Below, piece by piece: positions 1 through 9,323 of a stretch of 64,000 nucleotides of DNA; positions within the stretch are counted from its first letter, which is position 1; the number at the start of each line of letters is the position of its first letter. The DNA lies in assembly GCA_947568835.1 (NCBI GenBank), contig OX387604.1, forward strand, positions 7,161,860 through 7,225,859, given 5' to 3'. Source of the stretch: Protonemura montana (lineage: Eukaryota > Arthropoda > Insecta > Plecoptera > Nemouridae). The translations under genes were made by a program, and so were the position numbers. A model generated the notes under the pieces. That model was not told the origin of the DNA and made no database searches. It saw nothing but the letters and a program-made list of their open reading frames with translations.

Positions 1-3000
1 GGCTGGGTCGGTGTCATCTCCGGAGTCGGAGGCTCCCGGCTCTTTGTCGATAGCGTCATCCTCAGTTTCCTCGTCCATGTAACCTCGCCAGATCTTCAGC
101 TGCGAGACGTGGGCGGTGGTCGCATAGAAACTATTGTTGTCATCATTCAATTGCGTGACACGGTATGTGTCCCCGGGCAAGACGGCGGAGACAACCAAGG
201 GTCCGCGGTACTTTGCTTGCGCCTTAGTGGGTTGTCCGGTATGGACTGGTGCCCTCCTCATAAAGACGATGTCCCCCACTGCATACTGCTGGGATGAGTA
301 CCGACGGGTGTTGTGTCGCTCTTCGGTGCGCAACTGCTGGGTGATAATGGCCTGTCGTGCAGCTGCTTGGGTGTCTGTTGGCTTACAAGAATTAGTACCA
401 ATAATTTCATTGATCATGTTGTCCTCGGGGAAGAATTGCGGGTTGTACCCGTGGAGAACGAAGAATGGCGAATGCTTGGTAGCTTTGTTTGGAGCTGTAT
501 TTAAGTGTCGTTGAACTTCTGGTAACTGGGCGTCCCAGTCCGCATGGTTTTCCCGGTCAATGGCTGCGGCGATCAGCGGCAGGACGGTGCTGTTGACTCT
601 TTCCACTTGGCCGTTGGCTCGTGGGTGTCGAGTCGAGTTTAGTGTATGTTTAATTCCGTTTTCCTCGCAGAAACTGGCGAAGTCATGCGATGTAAAACAT
701 GTGCCGCGATCCGAGATGATTCGTTCCGGCAGTCCTCTCTCTCCGACAAATTTCTTCAGGCTTGCGAGTACGCCCTTTGTACTCGTACTTCTTGCTGGGT
801 AGAGGTGCACATACTTCGTGAGGTTGTCGATAATTACCAAGAGCTCGGTGTTTCCCTTGCTGCTACGAGGGAATGGCCCCAGGTGGTCGATGTGACAGAT
901 CGCAAATGGGCGTTTTCCCGGCGGTATCGAGTGAAGAAAACCTGGCTGCTTACCGCGCGGAGTCTTGTGCAACAAACAGCTGAAACAGTGGTTGACATGG
1001 TCCTTTACGTAGCGACGCATGTAAGGGAACCAGTAAAGTTCCCGGATTTTTGCCACGGTCCGGTCAACTGAGAAATGTCCAGCTTGGTCATGGCATTTCA
1101 CCACTAATCCCTTCCTCATTTTCTTCGGTATAACGAAGAGTCGTGCAGTTCCTTCGGTTCGGTACAAAATACCATTTTTGAGTTCGAGCTCTTTAATTCG
1201 GATAGTCTCTTCTTTCGTTCTGTCTTCATGCTGTTTCTCGCAGATGGTCACCAGCGTCCGGATGTCTGGGTCATTATGCTGCATCATGCGCACCTGGTCG
1301 ATGACGGTCAGTGTTAGCATGACCTCCAGCTGGGTTGACACAATTTCGTCCATCGTGTCTGTTGGGGGTTCATAGGGCGCTCGACTCAACGCATCTACAT
1401 GTCTCATCTTTGTTCCGGGTCGGTGGCGTATGGTGAAGGAATACTCTTGGATGATGTCATAGGCTCGAGCAATCACTGGGTTGATCGTCTTGTGCTCGTT
1501 CAGGTAAATGAGTGCCTGGCAGTCTGTGACAATGGTGAATTGTAGACCGAGTAAGAACGGACGTAGTCTTTGGACACTCCAGACGATGGCCATGAGTTCA
1601 AGTCTGCTTGAGTGGTAGAACTTCTCATGTTCGTTAGTGCGTTTGCTGACGCAGTAAACTAATCGTAGCTCGCCGTCGGCGTCGGCTTGCAGTAACATTC
1701 CCGCTAATCCCTGGCTACTGGCGTCGGTGTGGAGTTCGGTTCTTGCGCGGGGGTTGTAGAGAGCCAGTACCGGAGCAATAGTCAAACTCTTCTTCAAGCT
1801 GTCGAAGGCAATCTGTTGTTCTTTTCCCCATGCCCACGGCGTCGTGCTCTTCGTGAGTCTCGTCAACGGTTCTGCAATGGACGAGTAGTGACTTACGAAG
1901 CGGCGAAAAAATCCAGATAAACCGAGGAAACGTCTGACCTCGTGGACATTGGACGGTGCTGGGAAATGTCGAATAGCATCGGTCTTGCGCAGTCCTGGTT
2001 TAATGCTTCCCTCGGATATTGTGAACCCAAGGTAGTCCACTTGAGTTTTACCAAACTCGCACTTGCTGAGCTTCATTGTTAGTTTTGCATTTGCGATGGC
2101 GGTGAATACCATACGAAGACGTTCCATCAGGGTCTTCCAGTCTGGCGCTGGGATTAATATATCGTCCAGATAACACATCGCTACCGTGTTGCGAAGGGGT
2201 CCCAGTACTTTGTTCATTAATCGCTGAAACTCGGCGGGTCCGTTTGTCAGGCCAAACATCATCTTTGTAAATTCCCCCGTTTCGTCCGATGTGACGAAGG
2301 CGGTTTTTTCTCGTGCGCTCGGGCTCAAGGGGATTTGCAAGTAACCGTGTGCAAGATCGAGTACTGCAAATATTTTGGCTTCGGACAGGTGCTCTAATTG
2401 GTCGTCAATGTTCGGCAACGGGAAATTCTCCTTAACCGTCTGTTGATTCAGGCCACGGTAATCAATCACTAATCGCTCAGATCCATCCTTCTTCTTAACT
2501 AGCAACACTGGGCTGCTGTATGGTGACCTAGTCTCGGTCACTATCCCATGGTCCTTCCATTCTTTCACAATGTCACTGATCACAGTACGCTCCCTCGCAT
2601 TGGTTCGGTACGGTTTTCGCACAACTGGTTTACTATTCGGCAGTTCATTGATAGTCATTTCGGCGATGTCTGTGCAGCCTAGTTCGTTGAGATTTTGAGC
2701 AAAACAATGTCGATATTCATTCACTAGTTGCGCTAACGACTCATGTTGTTCAGTGGTCACTTCATCTCCAATTTTGATCTGTGTCTTGACAATGGGCTGT
2801 CGGTCGGTGGCTGTTTCCTCGTTGACCGTCTTCAGACCTTCCACTGCAGTTGAGCGCACGATGCACTCTCCTGTCTTCACAATGCGTGTGCAGTCCGTGC
2901 TGTTTAGCACAGGCAAAACAGTGTGCCCCTTCTCGAGGGCAAACAATGCGTCATGGTTACCAGCTTCCACGATGACGAGACCATCGATCTCTGTTCCTCC

Positions 3001-4656
3001 TGTCACTTGTACGAAGTTAATAGAGTTTGCGGAGACTTCGGTGTCGCGGACGGCTCTCAGCTGTAGTCGGTCGCTGCTGGTTTCAGGCTGGTATGTGGTC
3101 AGCTGCTTAATAAGCTCGGTAGGACTGTTCTTTATGATGAGCTGGTTGTCAATCTTCGCATAGGACACGTGGGGTAGATCTGTCCAAGTCCGGCCGACTA
3201 TCAGTTCCACGGGTTGCATGGCGTCCGGAACTATCAGGATACAAATCTTCTCACCAATCACGCCATCGATGGTAACATTGGCCGTGACCATCCCCAGGGC
3301 CTTTGTGGTCTTGTCTCCGAAGCCGGTCAGGAGACAATCCGATGCCTGTGGCGTTAGTCCACATGATATTGCCGCACTCGCCTGCATAATGCAGCTTGAA
3401 CTCCCGGGATCGATCAGCGATTGCACACTTCGCTCATTGATAACGGCGGTACGCAAGTACTTAGCAGGACTAGTACCCTCGGTAGTTCCAACTAAGCTGA
3501 CGGAGTTGCTTGGTCCTGGTCGTGGCACGACAATAGCTGCGGCTCGCGATTCGGGAACTGTGTTCAGAACAGTTGTGCAGTGGCGTTGTGTGTGGCCTTC
3601 CGTCTTACAACGTACGCAGAAGAAGGGTCTCTTCGGATCTGGGCAATCACGTGAGATATGCCCTTTACGGTAACAGTTGTAGCATTCCTGCTCAGACTGC
3701 TTTCTTGGCGAGGCGGCGCTGCTTCTCTCTCTCCAAGAGCCTGACGTAGTCGGTGCGGTTCCGGTTGGAGTTGTCCCGTTACGATTTGGGACGAATGGCG
3801 GCGGTTGCTTCTGTTGGTTTGGTATTGGTTGGTTCCCAGAACGTTTTGGTGCCTCGGCCAGTCTGCCTGACTGGGTTTTTCGAACGTTTGCCCTTGAAGC
3901 ACGCTCACGGTCAACCTCCTCTACTTCACGAATGTGGAGTAATAGTTCCTTCTCATTCTGTGAGTGTCTCGCCGTAAGTGAGTCGCTCAAAGTTCGGGAC
4001 AGGAGTCCAATGACGATTTGTTTTTTAGTGTCCGAGAAGCTGAGGTCGAGGTCCTTGCAGAGAGCGGACTTCTCGAAGAAATAAGTCATTAAGCTCTCGC
4101 CAGGCTGTTGTTCCCGACGAGTCATTCTCGCCCACTTCTCTGGCAGGCTTGTCTGTCCAATGAACGTGTCCGAAAATTCCCGTTTAAAAGAACTCCAATC
4201 TTCCATGTTTTCGTGGCAGTTACGAAACCACTGACGAGCCGCTCCGGTGAGGTGGGCTCGTGCCGCCTCCATCTTCACTGCGTCTCCCCAATTGTAGAGT
4301 GCAGCCGTCGCTTCGATGTTTCGAAGCCACTCACGCGCGTTGCTTGTGGTCTCTCCATCAAAATCATGAATATACCGGCTCAAATCCGGTACCATTTTGA
4401 CTGTAGTGTTTGAGTTTGAGGCGCTTGCCTCCGATGCTAAGGGCGACTGTCCTCGCTGCAACCCTTGCATTAGCGTAGTCAGCGTCGCAAGCATGGCAGT
4501 CATGTTGGGGTCGACCGTCGGTCCGGTATTTGTGCTGCGGCCCGCACCTTCAGCATCACGATGGCTATCGGCACTCGCATAACTTCTGTTACTGGGTGTA
4601 GGGCTAGGCGATCTGCCCTTTCGGCCCTTGCCCTTTGCTTTGTTACCCTTCGACAT
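1..4656 (-). CDS. Ty3/gypsy retrotransposon Gag-Pol polyprotein (open, runs off left edge)
   Basis: I read 1552 consecutive codons from the ATG at 4656 to the left edge without a stop, so Gag and Pol share one frame. Features in order: a capsid-like Gag region; two CCHC zinc knuckles beginning near residue 325; a retropepsin-like site D-P-G near residue 416 (usual D-S/T-G); reverse transcriptase with YLDD (first D near residue 831); RNase H with T-D-A-S (D near 978); an integrase HHCC finger; the integrase triad D1257, D1316, E1352 with exactly 35 residues between the last two; and a GPY/F-type C-terminal module. Known role of the family: particle assembly, reverse transcription and chromosomal integration. 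The LTR lies upstream at 4893-5279. No env is visible, but the 3' end is outside the window. All key catalytic residues are present, which suggests a young and possibly competent copy. The start could be a downstream Met, but this ATG is the first in frame after the leader. Confidence 0.93.
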   Translation of the reverse strand, partial: MSKGNKAKGKGRKGRSPSPTPSNRSYASADSHRDAEGAGRSTNTGPTVDPNMTAMLATLTTLMQGLQRGQSPLASEASASNSNTTVKMVPDLSRYIHDFDGETTSNAREWLRNIEATAALYNWGDAVKMEAARAHLTGAARQWFRNCHENMEDWSSFKREFSDTFIGQTSLPEKWARMTRREQQPGESLMTYFFEKSALCKDLDLSFSDTKKQIVIGLLSRTLSDSLTARHSQNEKELLLHIREVEEVDRERASRANVRKTQSGRLAEAPKRSGNQPIPNQQKQPPPFVPNRNGTTPTGTAPTTSGSWRERSSAASPRKQSEQECYNCYRKGHISRDCPDPKRPFFCVRCKTEGHTQRHCTTVLNTVPESRAAAIVVPRPGPSNSVSLVGTTEGTSPAKYLRTAVINERSVQSLIDPGSSSCIMQASAAISCGLTPQASDCLLTGFGDKTTKALGMVTANVTIDGVIGEKICILIVPDAMQPVELIVGRTWTDLPHVSYAKIDNQLIIKNSPTELIKQLTTYQPETSSDRLQLRAVRDTEVSANSINFVQVTGGTEIDGLVIVEAGNHDALFALEKGHTVLPVLNSTDCTRIVKTGECIVRSTAVEGLKTVNEETATDRQPIVKTQIKIGDEVTTEQHESLAQLVNEYRHCFAQNLNELGCTDIAEMTINELPNSKPVVRKPYRTNARERTVISDIVKEWKDHGIVTETRSPYSSPVLLVKKKDGSERLVIDYRGLNQQTVKENFPLPNIDDQLEHLSEAKIFAVLDLAHGYLQIPLSPSAREKTAFVTSDETGEFTKMMFGLTNGPAEFQRLMNKVLGPLRNTVAMCYLDDILIPAPDWKTLMERLRMVFTAIANAKLTMKLSKCEFGKTQVDYLGFTISEGSIKPGLRKTDAIRHFPAPSNVHEVRRFLGLSGFFRRFVSHYSSIAEPLTRLTKSTTPWAWGKEQQIAFDSLKKSLTIAPVLALYNPRARTELHTDASSQGLAGMLLQADADGELRLVYCVSKRTNEHEKFYHSSRLELMAIVWSVQRLRPFLLGLQFTIVTDCQALIYLNEHKTINPVIARAYDIIQEYSFTIRHRPGTKMRHVDALSRAPYEPPTDTMDEIVSTQLEVMLTLTVIDQVRMMQHNDPDIRTLVTICEKQHEDRTKEETIRIKELELKNGILYRTEGTARLFVIPKKMRKGLVVKCHDQAGHFSVDRTVAKIRELYWFPYMRRYVKDHVNHCFSCLLHKTPRGKQPGFLHSIPPGKRPFAICHIDHLGPFPRSSKGNTELLVIIDNLTKYVHLYPARSTSTKGVLASLKKFVGERGLPERIISDRGTCFTSHDFASFCEENGIKHTLNSTRHPRANGQVERVNSTVLPLIAAAIDRENHADWDAQLPEVQRHLNTAPNKATKHSPFFVLHGYNPQFFPEDNMINEIIGTNSCKPTDTQAAARQAIITQQLRTEERHNTRRYSSQQYAVGDIVFMRRAPVHTGQPTKAQAKYRGPLVVSAVLPGDTYRVTQLNDDNNSFYATTAHVSQLKIWRGYMDEETEDDAIDKEPGASDSGDDTDPA

Positions 4657-4892
4657 GATATTGTAGTCAAAGCGTTCCAGTGTGGCGCGGAGGGATACAC
4701 TTCGCGGGCAAACTACGCATGAAAATGCTACTCGCGGAGCACAAAACAAAACTACGCGCAACAAAATAGTTCCACCAAAAACAGGGCACAAAAACAAAAA
4801 AAAAAGGAAAAATACGAAAATCACACGGTTCTAAGTTCTAATAAACGGTGACAAGTCCAATCAAGGTTTTAGTCCATATCCCACTTCTGAAA
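4657..4892 (-). other. Retrotransposon leader with tRNA-Leu-like primer-binding site
   Basis: This is the untranslated leader between LTR and Gag. At 4878-4890 the minus strand reads TCAGAAGTGGGAT, identical to part of the usual tRNA-Leu primer-binding site. The expected first bases that pair with the tRNA CCA end (TGGTG) are not in front of it; the LTR end plus TT is there instead. Priming by tRNA-Leu is therefore an inference with an offset. Confidence 0.5.
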
Positions 4893-5279
4893 TGTTAAAA
4901 ACACACACACACCCTGCACTGATCCCACGGGTAGCTCTAGGGTGGCTGGCTCTCGTTCACCCGCGCACTCACTATCCTGCAATGCCTGAAAGGTTTTTAC
5001 CGTGGTCTAATTCACTCGGTAAACGCGGAGGAGGAAAGGTTACACGAATGAAAACACAAGGTGACGGTTAACACAATGTTTACTAACCAAACGGTAATTT
5101 TTCGGTGTAAACAAACGATAATAACAAAAGCACACAGAGGCCGATGTTACCTCCGTGGCTGAGCAATCGGTACTGCGGTTTTTATCCAACATGGTGGCAA
5201 AATACAAATAAGCGCCCTCGCGCGGTGCAATTTTTAAACTAAGATAGAGCTAATAGATAACAGACGGGAACATACCACA
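4893..5279 (-). repeat. 5' LTR of the Ty3/gypsy element
   Basis: This 387-bp block sits just upstream of the Gag leader. It begins TG and ends CA on either strand (minus-strand start TGTGGTATG, end TTTTAACA). A TATA-like box lies at 5177-5187 and the primer-binding-like site directly follows. The ends are inferred from the TG/CA rule and the PBS, because the partner 3' LTR is outside the window. Confidence 0.7.
5177..5187 (-). promoter_or_regulatory. TATA-like box in the LTR
   Basis: On the minus strand this reads GGATAAAAACC, about 95 bases into the LTR. That is a suitable place for the U3 promoter of the retrotransposon. Confidence 0.4.
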
Positions 5280-6344
5280 TCTCTACTCCGCATCCCGCAG
5301 CCCACACCGGTACAGTAAGCACTGATCATACAATTTCAAACTCATTTAAACACAAAATTCCACAACAAACAGATATCATTATATTATCTTATATAAATGC
5401 AACAGCTTTATATTTTTGTAAATAAAATGTATTGCTCGAGAAATCAAGCTGATCGTGAGATGACACAACACGGCACCTCCATGGCACCTGCGATTCCGAT
5501 CGGTCCAATTATCTCCAAATTCACCGACAGGTAGCTCTATGCGATAATTTTTTGTAATTCATGGCCAGTAGGGCATGTTCATCGAAACTGGAAATGTATT
5601 CCTTGGGTTTGACCAACGACTCATCAGTAGTAAGCGAAGTGGCGGCGTGACGCTCGAATTGTACTTGCTCACAGCTACTTCCAAGCTCGCAATGAGGCCT
5701 AGTCGGTGCTGGATGCCTGTGCCTTGTCCGACCTTTAGGACCAAAGACTTGGAAGTATTTTGAGTGCATTGAGGTCAGCGAAAAACAAAGACCTTCTTGT
5801 ACAAAGGAGGTGCTTATTCGTTAATACGCCGTATAAAGTTGCGCTGCCTTCTGAATATCGTGCTCTCTGCTTTCTGAATATCCCAAATTAGCTTATTTTT
5901 GGCTGCACTCACTTTCTGAATGCTGATGTACCTTTATATTTGTTTCAAACGTAAGGTCCAATGATGTCCACAATAGTTAAAGAAAGCGACTGAAAATGTC
6001 CGGGAAATGCGCCGTCCATATGAAAAAATGTAAAGTCCCTAGGGTACAATTCCAAGCTTGCAAACAGGTGGTGCTAGCCTTGGAGAACAGTCAAATTTGA
6101 ATAATCTTCATACCTGGCTATTAACCCGTCTCCAGCTAGATCCTCCGCCAAAGCAGCTCATGTGGTCGTGTGAGTACGCTACGCGCTCCACATGGAGGAG
6201 GTCCCTCACATGAAGGAGATGCACTCCTCGGCAGGCGAGAAATTTGGACATATGCCTCAGAGACATCTCTATGCCGATAGTACTAAGATTAGCAGTTTAA
6301 ATATCCAGTTTAAATATCCCACAAAACATTTCCTCAGAAAGCAG
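5280..6344. other. Intergenic, no gene seen
   Basis: I see no coding similarity here. The first part is AT-rich, and a short phrase ctttctgaat recurs three times near 5.85-5.92 kb. Confidence 0.5.
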
Positions 6345-6351
6345 GTTTGCA

Positions 6352-6410
6352 CGTTCGAGTGGTTAGACTGCGTGATCATCTTCTTCGGGATATTGCGTTC
6401 AAACCCAGCT
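6352..6410 (+). repeat. tRNA-like SINE head fragment
   Basis: It has an A-box-like GAGTGGTTAGACTGC followed about 30 bases later by a B-box-like GCGTTCAAACCC. There is no clean cloverleaf, so this is a SINE-type head and not a tRNA gene. Confidence 0.4.
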
Positions 6411-6499
6411 CATAGAATGTGCGGGGTATTGCAAATTGTGTTTGTTTGTACGTATTTTTATTGCAGACAACTGACGTAAGATCTCGAAGATTGAAGTAA

Positions 6500-6615
6500 G
6501 GTCCTTGCATACCGACAGCTGTGCTTTGGTTATGCACCATCGACTTGGAAAGTCCTACGCACGGGACTCATGTAGGCCGTTACCGTAACCACCAGCCGGG
6601 TCTTCGAAGGAGCAC
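6500..6615. repeat. Dispersed repeat, copy 1 (partner at 8248-8370)
   Basis: About 115 bp here match 8248-8370 in the same orientation with scattered substitutions, for example gacagctgtgctttggt and cgacttggaaagtccta in both. It is likely the body of a SINE or similar short element. Confidence 0.6.
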
Positions 6616-6750
6616 GATCTTGTTGAGGACAGAGACACCTGGTAGCAAATCTAAAAGCTAAACTAAAAGCTTCATACCTACACTTCATACCCAACATTCA
6701 CCTTCATTCCGAGCAATTCATAAATACAAAAAATATGAATGAATATTGTA

Positions 6751-6830
6751 AGTCCGTGTGGTCATGCGGTGAAGTTACGAAGTTCATAAGACGGGTGACC
6801 CGTGTTCGATTCCCTCCAGCGCAAAGTCTT
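6751..6830 (+). repeat. tRNA-like SINE, copy 1
   Basis: The head begins GTCCGTGTGGTCATGCGGT (A-box-like) and carries GTGTTCGATTCC (B-box-like). It ends in CCCTCCAGCGCAAAGT, which is shared with the copy at 9131-9270. Confidence 0.6.
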
Positions 6831-6980
6831 TTTATTTCGCAAGGCGTAAGTGACGTGACGAAAATTCTCCTGCAACGCTGTCGATACTGTCGTTGGCTTC
6901 AAGATCTGGACTCCGATTCCAGAATATCTGGATCTCATCCGTCACGCATCTCTTTTTTTGGGCGTTTGTTTAAGATAGTA

Positions 6981-7035
6981 GCGAAATTTCCGAGCACTCG
7001 TGGCGCTTCGCGCCACTCGCGCACGGAAATTTCGC
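6981..7035. repeat. Long GC-rich hairpin
   Basis: Arms 6981-7006 and 7010-7035 are inverted repeats of each other (about 22 of 26 positions) around a 3-base loop. The inner stem GTGGCGC/GCGCCAC and outer stem GCGAAATTTCCG/CGGAAATTTCGC are perfect. Confidence 0.65.
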
Positions 7036-7324
7036 GGGGCGTTCCCACGACCCCAGACCCCACCTAACCCCGTGCGCAGCTCCTAAGTCTAGCATCAAGT
7101 ATATAGGAACGGGACTTAGTATTAAGCACAAAACTGACGTTAGCGCAACCTGTAGGCCGAAATTGGTACAAAAATCTGGACTTGTACATTTTTTTCAATC
7201 ATCAGTCCAGAGGTTCATTTTCATCGATAGTGCTAAGTGGAATATGTGCGGAGGATCATGAAAGTTATATTTCGGATCATCTCTCCCCATCCCTTCACTT
7301 GATCCATGTTCCAGGTGAAGGGCT

Positions 7325-7400
7325 TTGAAAGACAAAATTAGGAGGTGCCGGGAAGCGAACTGCGGACCCCAAGCATTGGAACTCACGACCATCCCACTGC
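7325..7400 (-). repeat. tRNA-like SINE head
   Basis: On the minus strand it reads TCCTCGTAGCGCAGTGGGA (A-box-like), then GCAGTTCGCTTCCCGG (B-box-like). The spacing is tRNA-like but there is no perfect acceptor stem, so it is a SINE head. Confidence 0.55.
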
Positions 7401-8073
7401 GCTACGAGGACACATATGCTGATACTGATTTGTTATCAACATGCAAGTCAATAAAACAAGATAGGCCACTCATCGTACACGTGTGCACTGACGTCGTGTT
7501 TACAGTCCAGGCGTTGGGTGTGCAGTCACTTCAATTTCCACTCAAAAAATATTGAAAAATCAATGGACGTTTTTTACGTTTCTTACGTTTATTCTTGATT
7601 TTTGAAGATTCGCCCATACTGTGGTCTATGGGGTATTTTGCACCCCCGAACACGATGGGCTCTTATGGGCACGATTCCGTTATTTTATAGCTTCAAGGTT
7701 GGCAGCTCAGCAAGGTGGGTACACGGGTTACCGACCGATGGCCGTGATTTATCGACATTTTAATTGATCAAGTAAATTTGATATCCAACAGATTGCGTTT
7801 GCGATCACTGTGTGCTTTAACTCGACTGCTGGTTCGGTGATACTTGTTTGGTATGGTTGACCAGGAGACCTGCCTTCGGACAACGGGGTTCGATTGGCGT
7901 TCCTCCAGTCGGGCTTCAAGGCTTGCATTTTCGCGTCAGATCGTGGCAACTGGTGAAAGCCCATATTTTTGGAGTGGCCGTGGCCTCAGCACTGCTTGGT
8001 GTTGGGGTCAGGTCCGGCATTTACACATTGTGTAGAAGCGAAACCTTCTTTCTCTATTAGCGCATGGTTGATA

Positions 8074-8225
8074 TCGTGGTGGTGATGTTGGTGATGTTGG
8101 TGATGTTGGTGATGTTGGTGATGTTGGTGATGTTGGTGATGTTGGTGATGTTGGTGATGTTGGTGTTGATGTTGGTAATATTGGTATTAATGTTGGTAAT
8201 GTTGATCGTATGATGGTTGATGTTG
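8074..8225 (+). repeat. 9-bp minisatellite (gatgttggt)n
   Basis: About ten perfect units of gatgttggt are followed by degenerate units. The repeat is in frame in all translations, which explains the Thr-Asn-Ile-rich reading frames here. It is not a gene. Confidence 0.9.
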
Positions 8226-8247
8226 GTTGATGATGTTGACGTAAAAA

Positions 8248-8370
8248 GCAAGGCCCTTGAATAGCGACAGCTGTGCTTTGGTAATGCACCGTCGACTTGG
8301 AAAGTCCTATGCATGGGACGCATGTAGGCCGTGTCAGTAACCACCAGCCAGGGCGCGAAGCACCACGAGC
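8248..8370. repeat. Dispersed repeat, copy 2 (partner at 6500-6615)
   Basis: Direct-repeat partner of 6500-6615. The match ends in the phrase gtaaccaccagcc followed by a GC-rich segment that diverges. Confidence 0.6.
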
Positions 8371-8439
8371 GGGCGCCAATTTTGCTACTGTCGTAATCAT
8401 ATGCCCAAAAAAAGTCAAAAGAGAACAGCGCCGTATCAG

Positions 8440-8530
8440 GCGATGATAGGTTTCGAGCCCGTCACCGAAGAGTTAACGCAGCCTGCAGTACACCTGAATG
8501 TAGACCTACCGCACGACCACGCGGACGTTT
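8440..8530 (-). repeat. tRNA-like SINE, copy 2
   Basis: The minus strand reads GTCCGCGTGGTCGTGCGGT, nearly the same head as 6751-6830, and later GGGCTCGAAACC as a B-box-like motif. Confidence 0.5.
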
Positions 8531-9034
8531 CACACCAAAATGGTATGTAAGTCTCCAGACTCCAGCTATCAGAACCTACATTTAGAGTTCACCGTCAATA
8601 AAAGATTCCGCCGCAGAGCGAATTCGCACAAGGTCCACTCGGCACGATGCCTATTCTGACACAGCGACTACTGCATTGGGCCACGCTGCCGGCCACGATT
8701 GGATAAAACATTTGCACATATTTAAAGTGCAACGTAATCTCCGTCATTTGGTTCTTACCGAATAACACTAAACGGATCTTGGAAAATACCAGTCATAGAA
8801 ACCATTACACTCGGCAGCCAGCACTGCAAAAAAAAATGTATTGCTCATTTTAATGCGAGGTCGATCGAGCACATGGCGTGTGACGTCACGTGGACTGTGA
8901 TGCAGCGATACTCTTTCGTTGGCTAAGCGCCTGGTACCAAAAGACACTTTTCGGTCTCAGCTTAAACCATTTTCAGCCGGAATTTCAGGCCGAGCCGGTG
9001 TAAGCCTTTCGTGTAGGCAGCCCCGCCGTATTTG

Positions 9035-9085
9035 ATTTGTGGTGGTTAACGACGCACTATTTTGGCAACGGGCCAAGTGGATATA
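9035..9085 (-). repeat. 5S-derived SINE, 3'-end fragment (copy 6)
   Basis: The phrase ttaacgacgcactattttgg matches the 3' terminal part of the SINE copies at 49.6, 51.1 and 63.8 kb. Only about 50 bp remain. Confidence 0.55.
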
Positions 9086-9130
9086 AATGTGGGGCTTAAA
9101 CACAATTTAATACGTCAACAGATTGATGTA

Positions 9131-9270
9131 CACGTTGTCGTGCGGTGGGAGGCTAAGACTCGAATGTACACGCATCATGAAAATGCTGAAAATCCAGGTT
9201 CGAATCTCGTCCGCCCTACCGCTGCAGATTCGCCCTTTCGCTCTGATTGTATTCCCTCCAGCGCAAAGTT
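9131..9270 (+). repeat. tRNA-like SINE, copy 3
   Basis: It has an A-box-like GTCGTGCGGTGGGAGG, a B-box-like CAGGTTCGAATCTCGTCC, and the terminal phrase CCCTCCAGCGCAAAGT shared with 6751-6830. Confidence 0.5.
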
Positions 9271-9306
9271 TATTTGATATACCTTCATAACTCGTACCAT
9301 ATTCGT

Positions 9307-9323
9307 CCCCCCCCCCCCCCCCC
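9307..9323. repeat. Poly-C run
   Basis: Seventeen consecutive C bases. Confidence 0.95.

Noticed and set aside
134-4582. Many plus-strand reading frames of 60-150 codons
   Set aside because: They are antisense or out-of-frame shadows of the minus-strand Gag-Pol frame, which carries all the domain motifs.
8057-8418. Minus-strand frames rich in Thr-Asn-Ile or Thr-Ser-Pro
   Set aside because: Translations of the 9-bp minisatellite. I also considered a CRISPR array, but the units are contiguous with no spacers.
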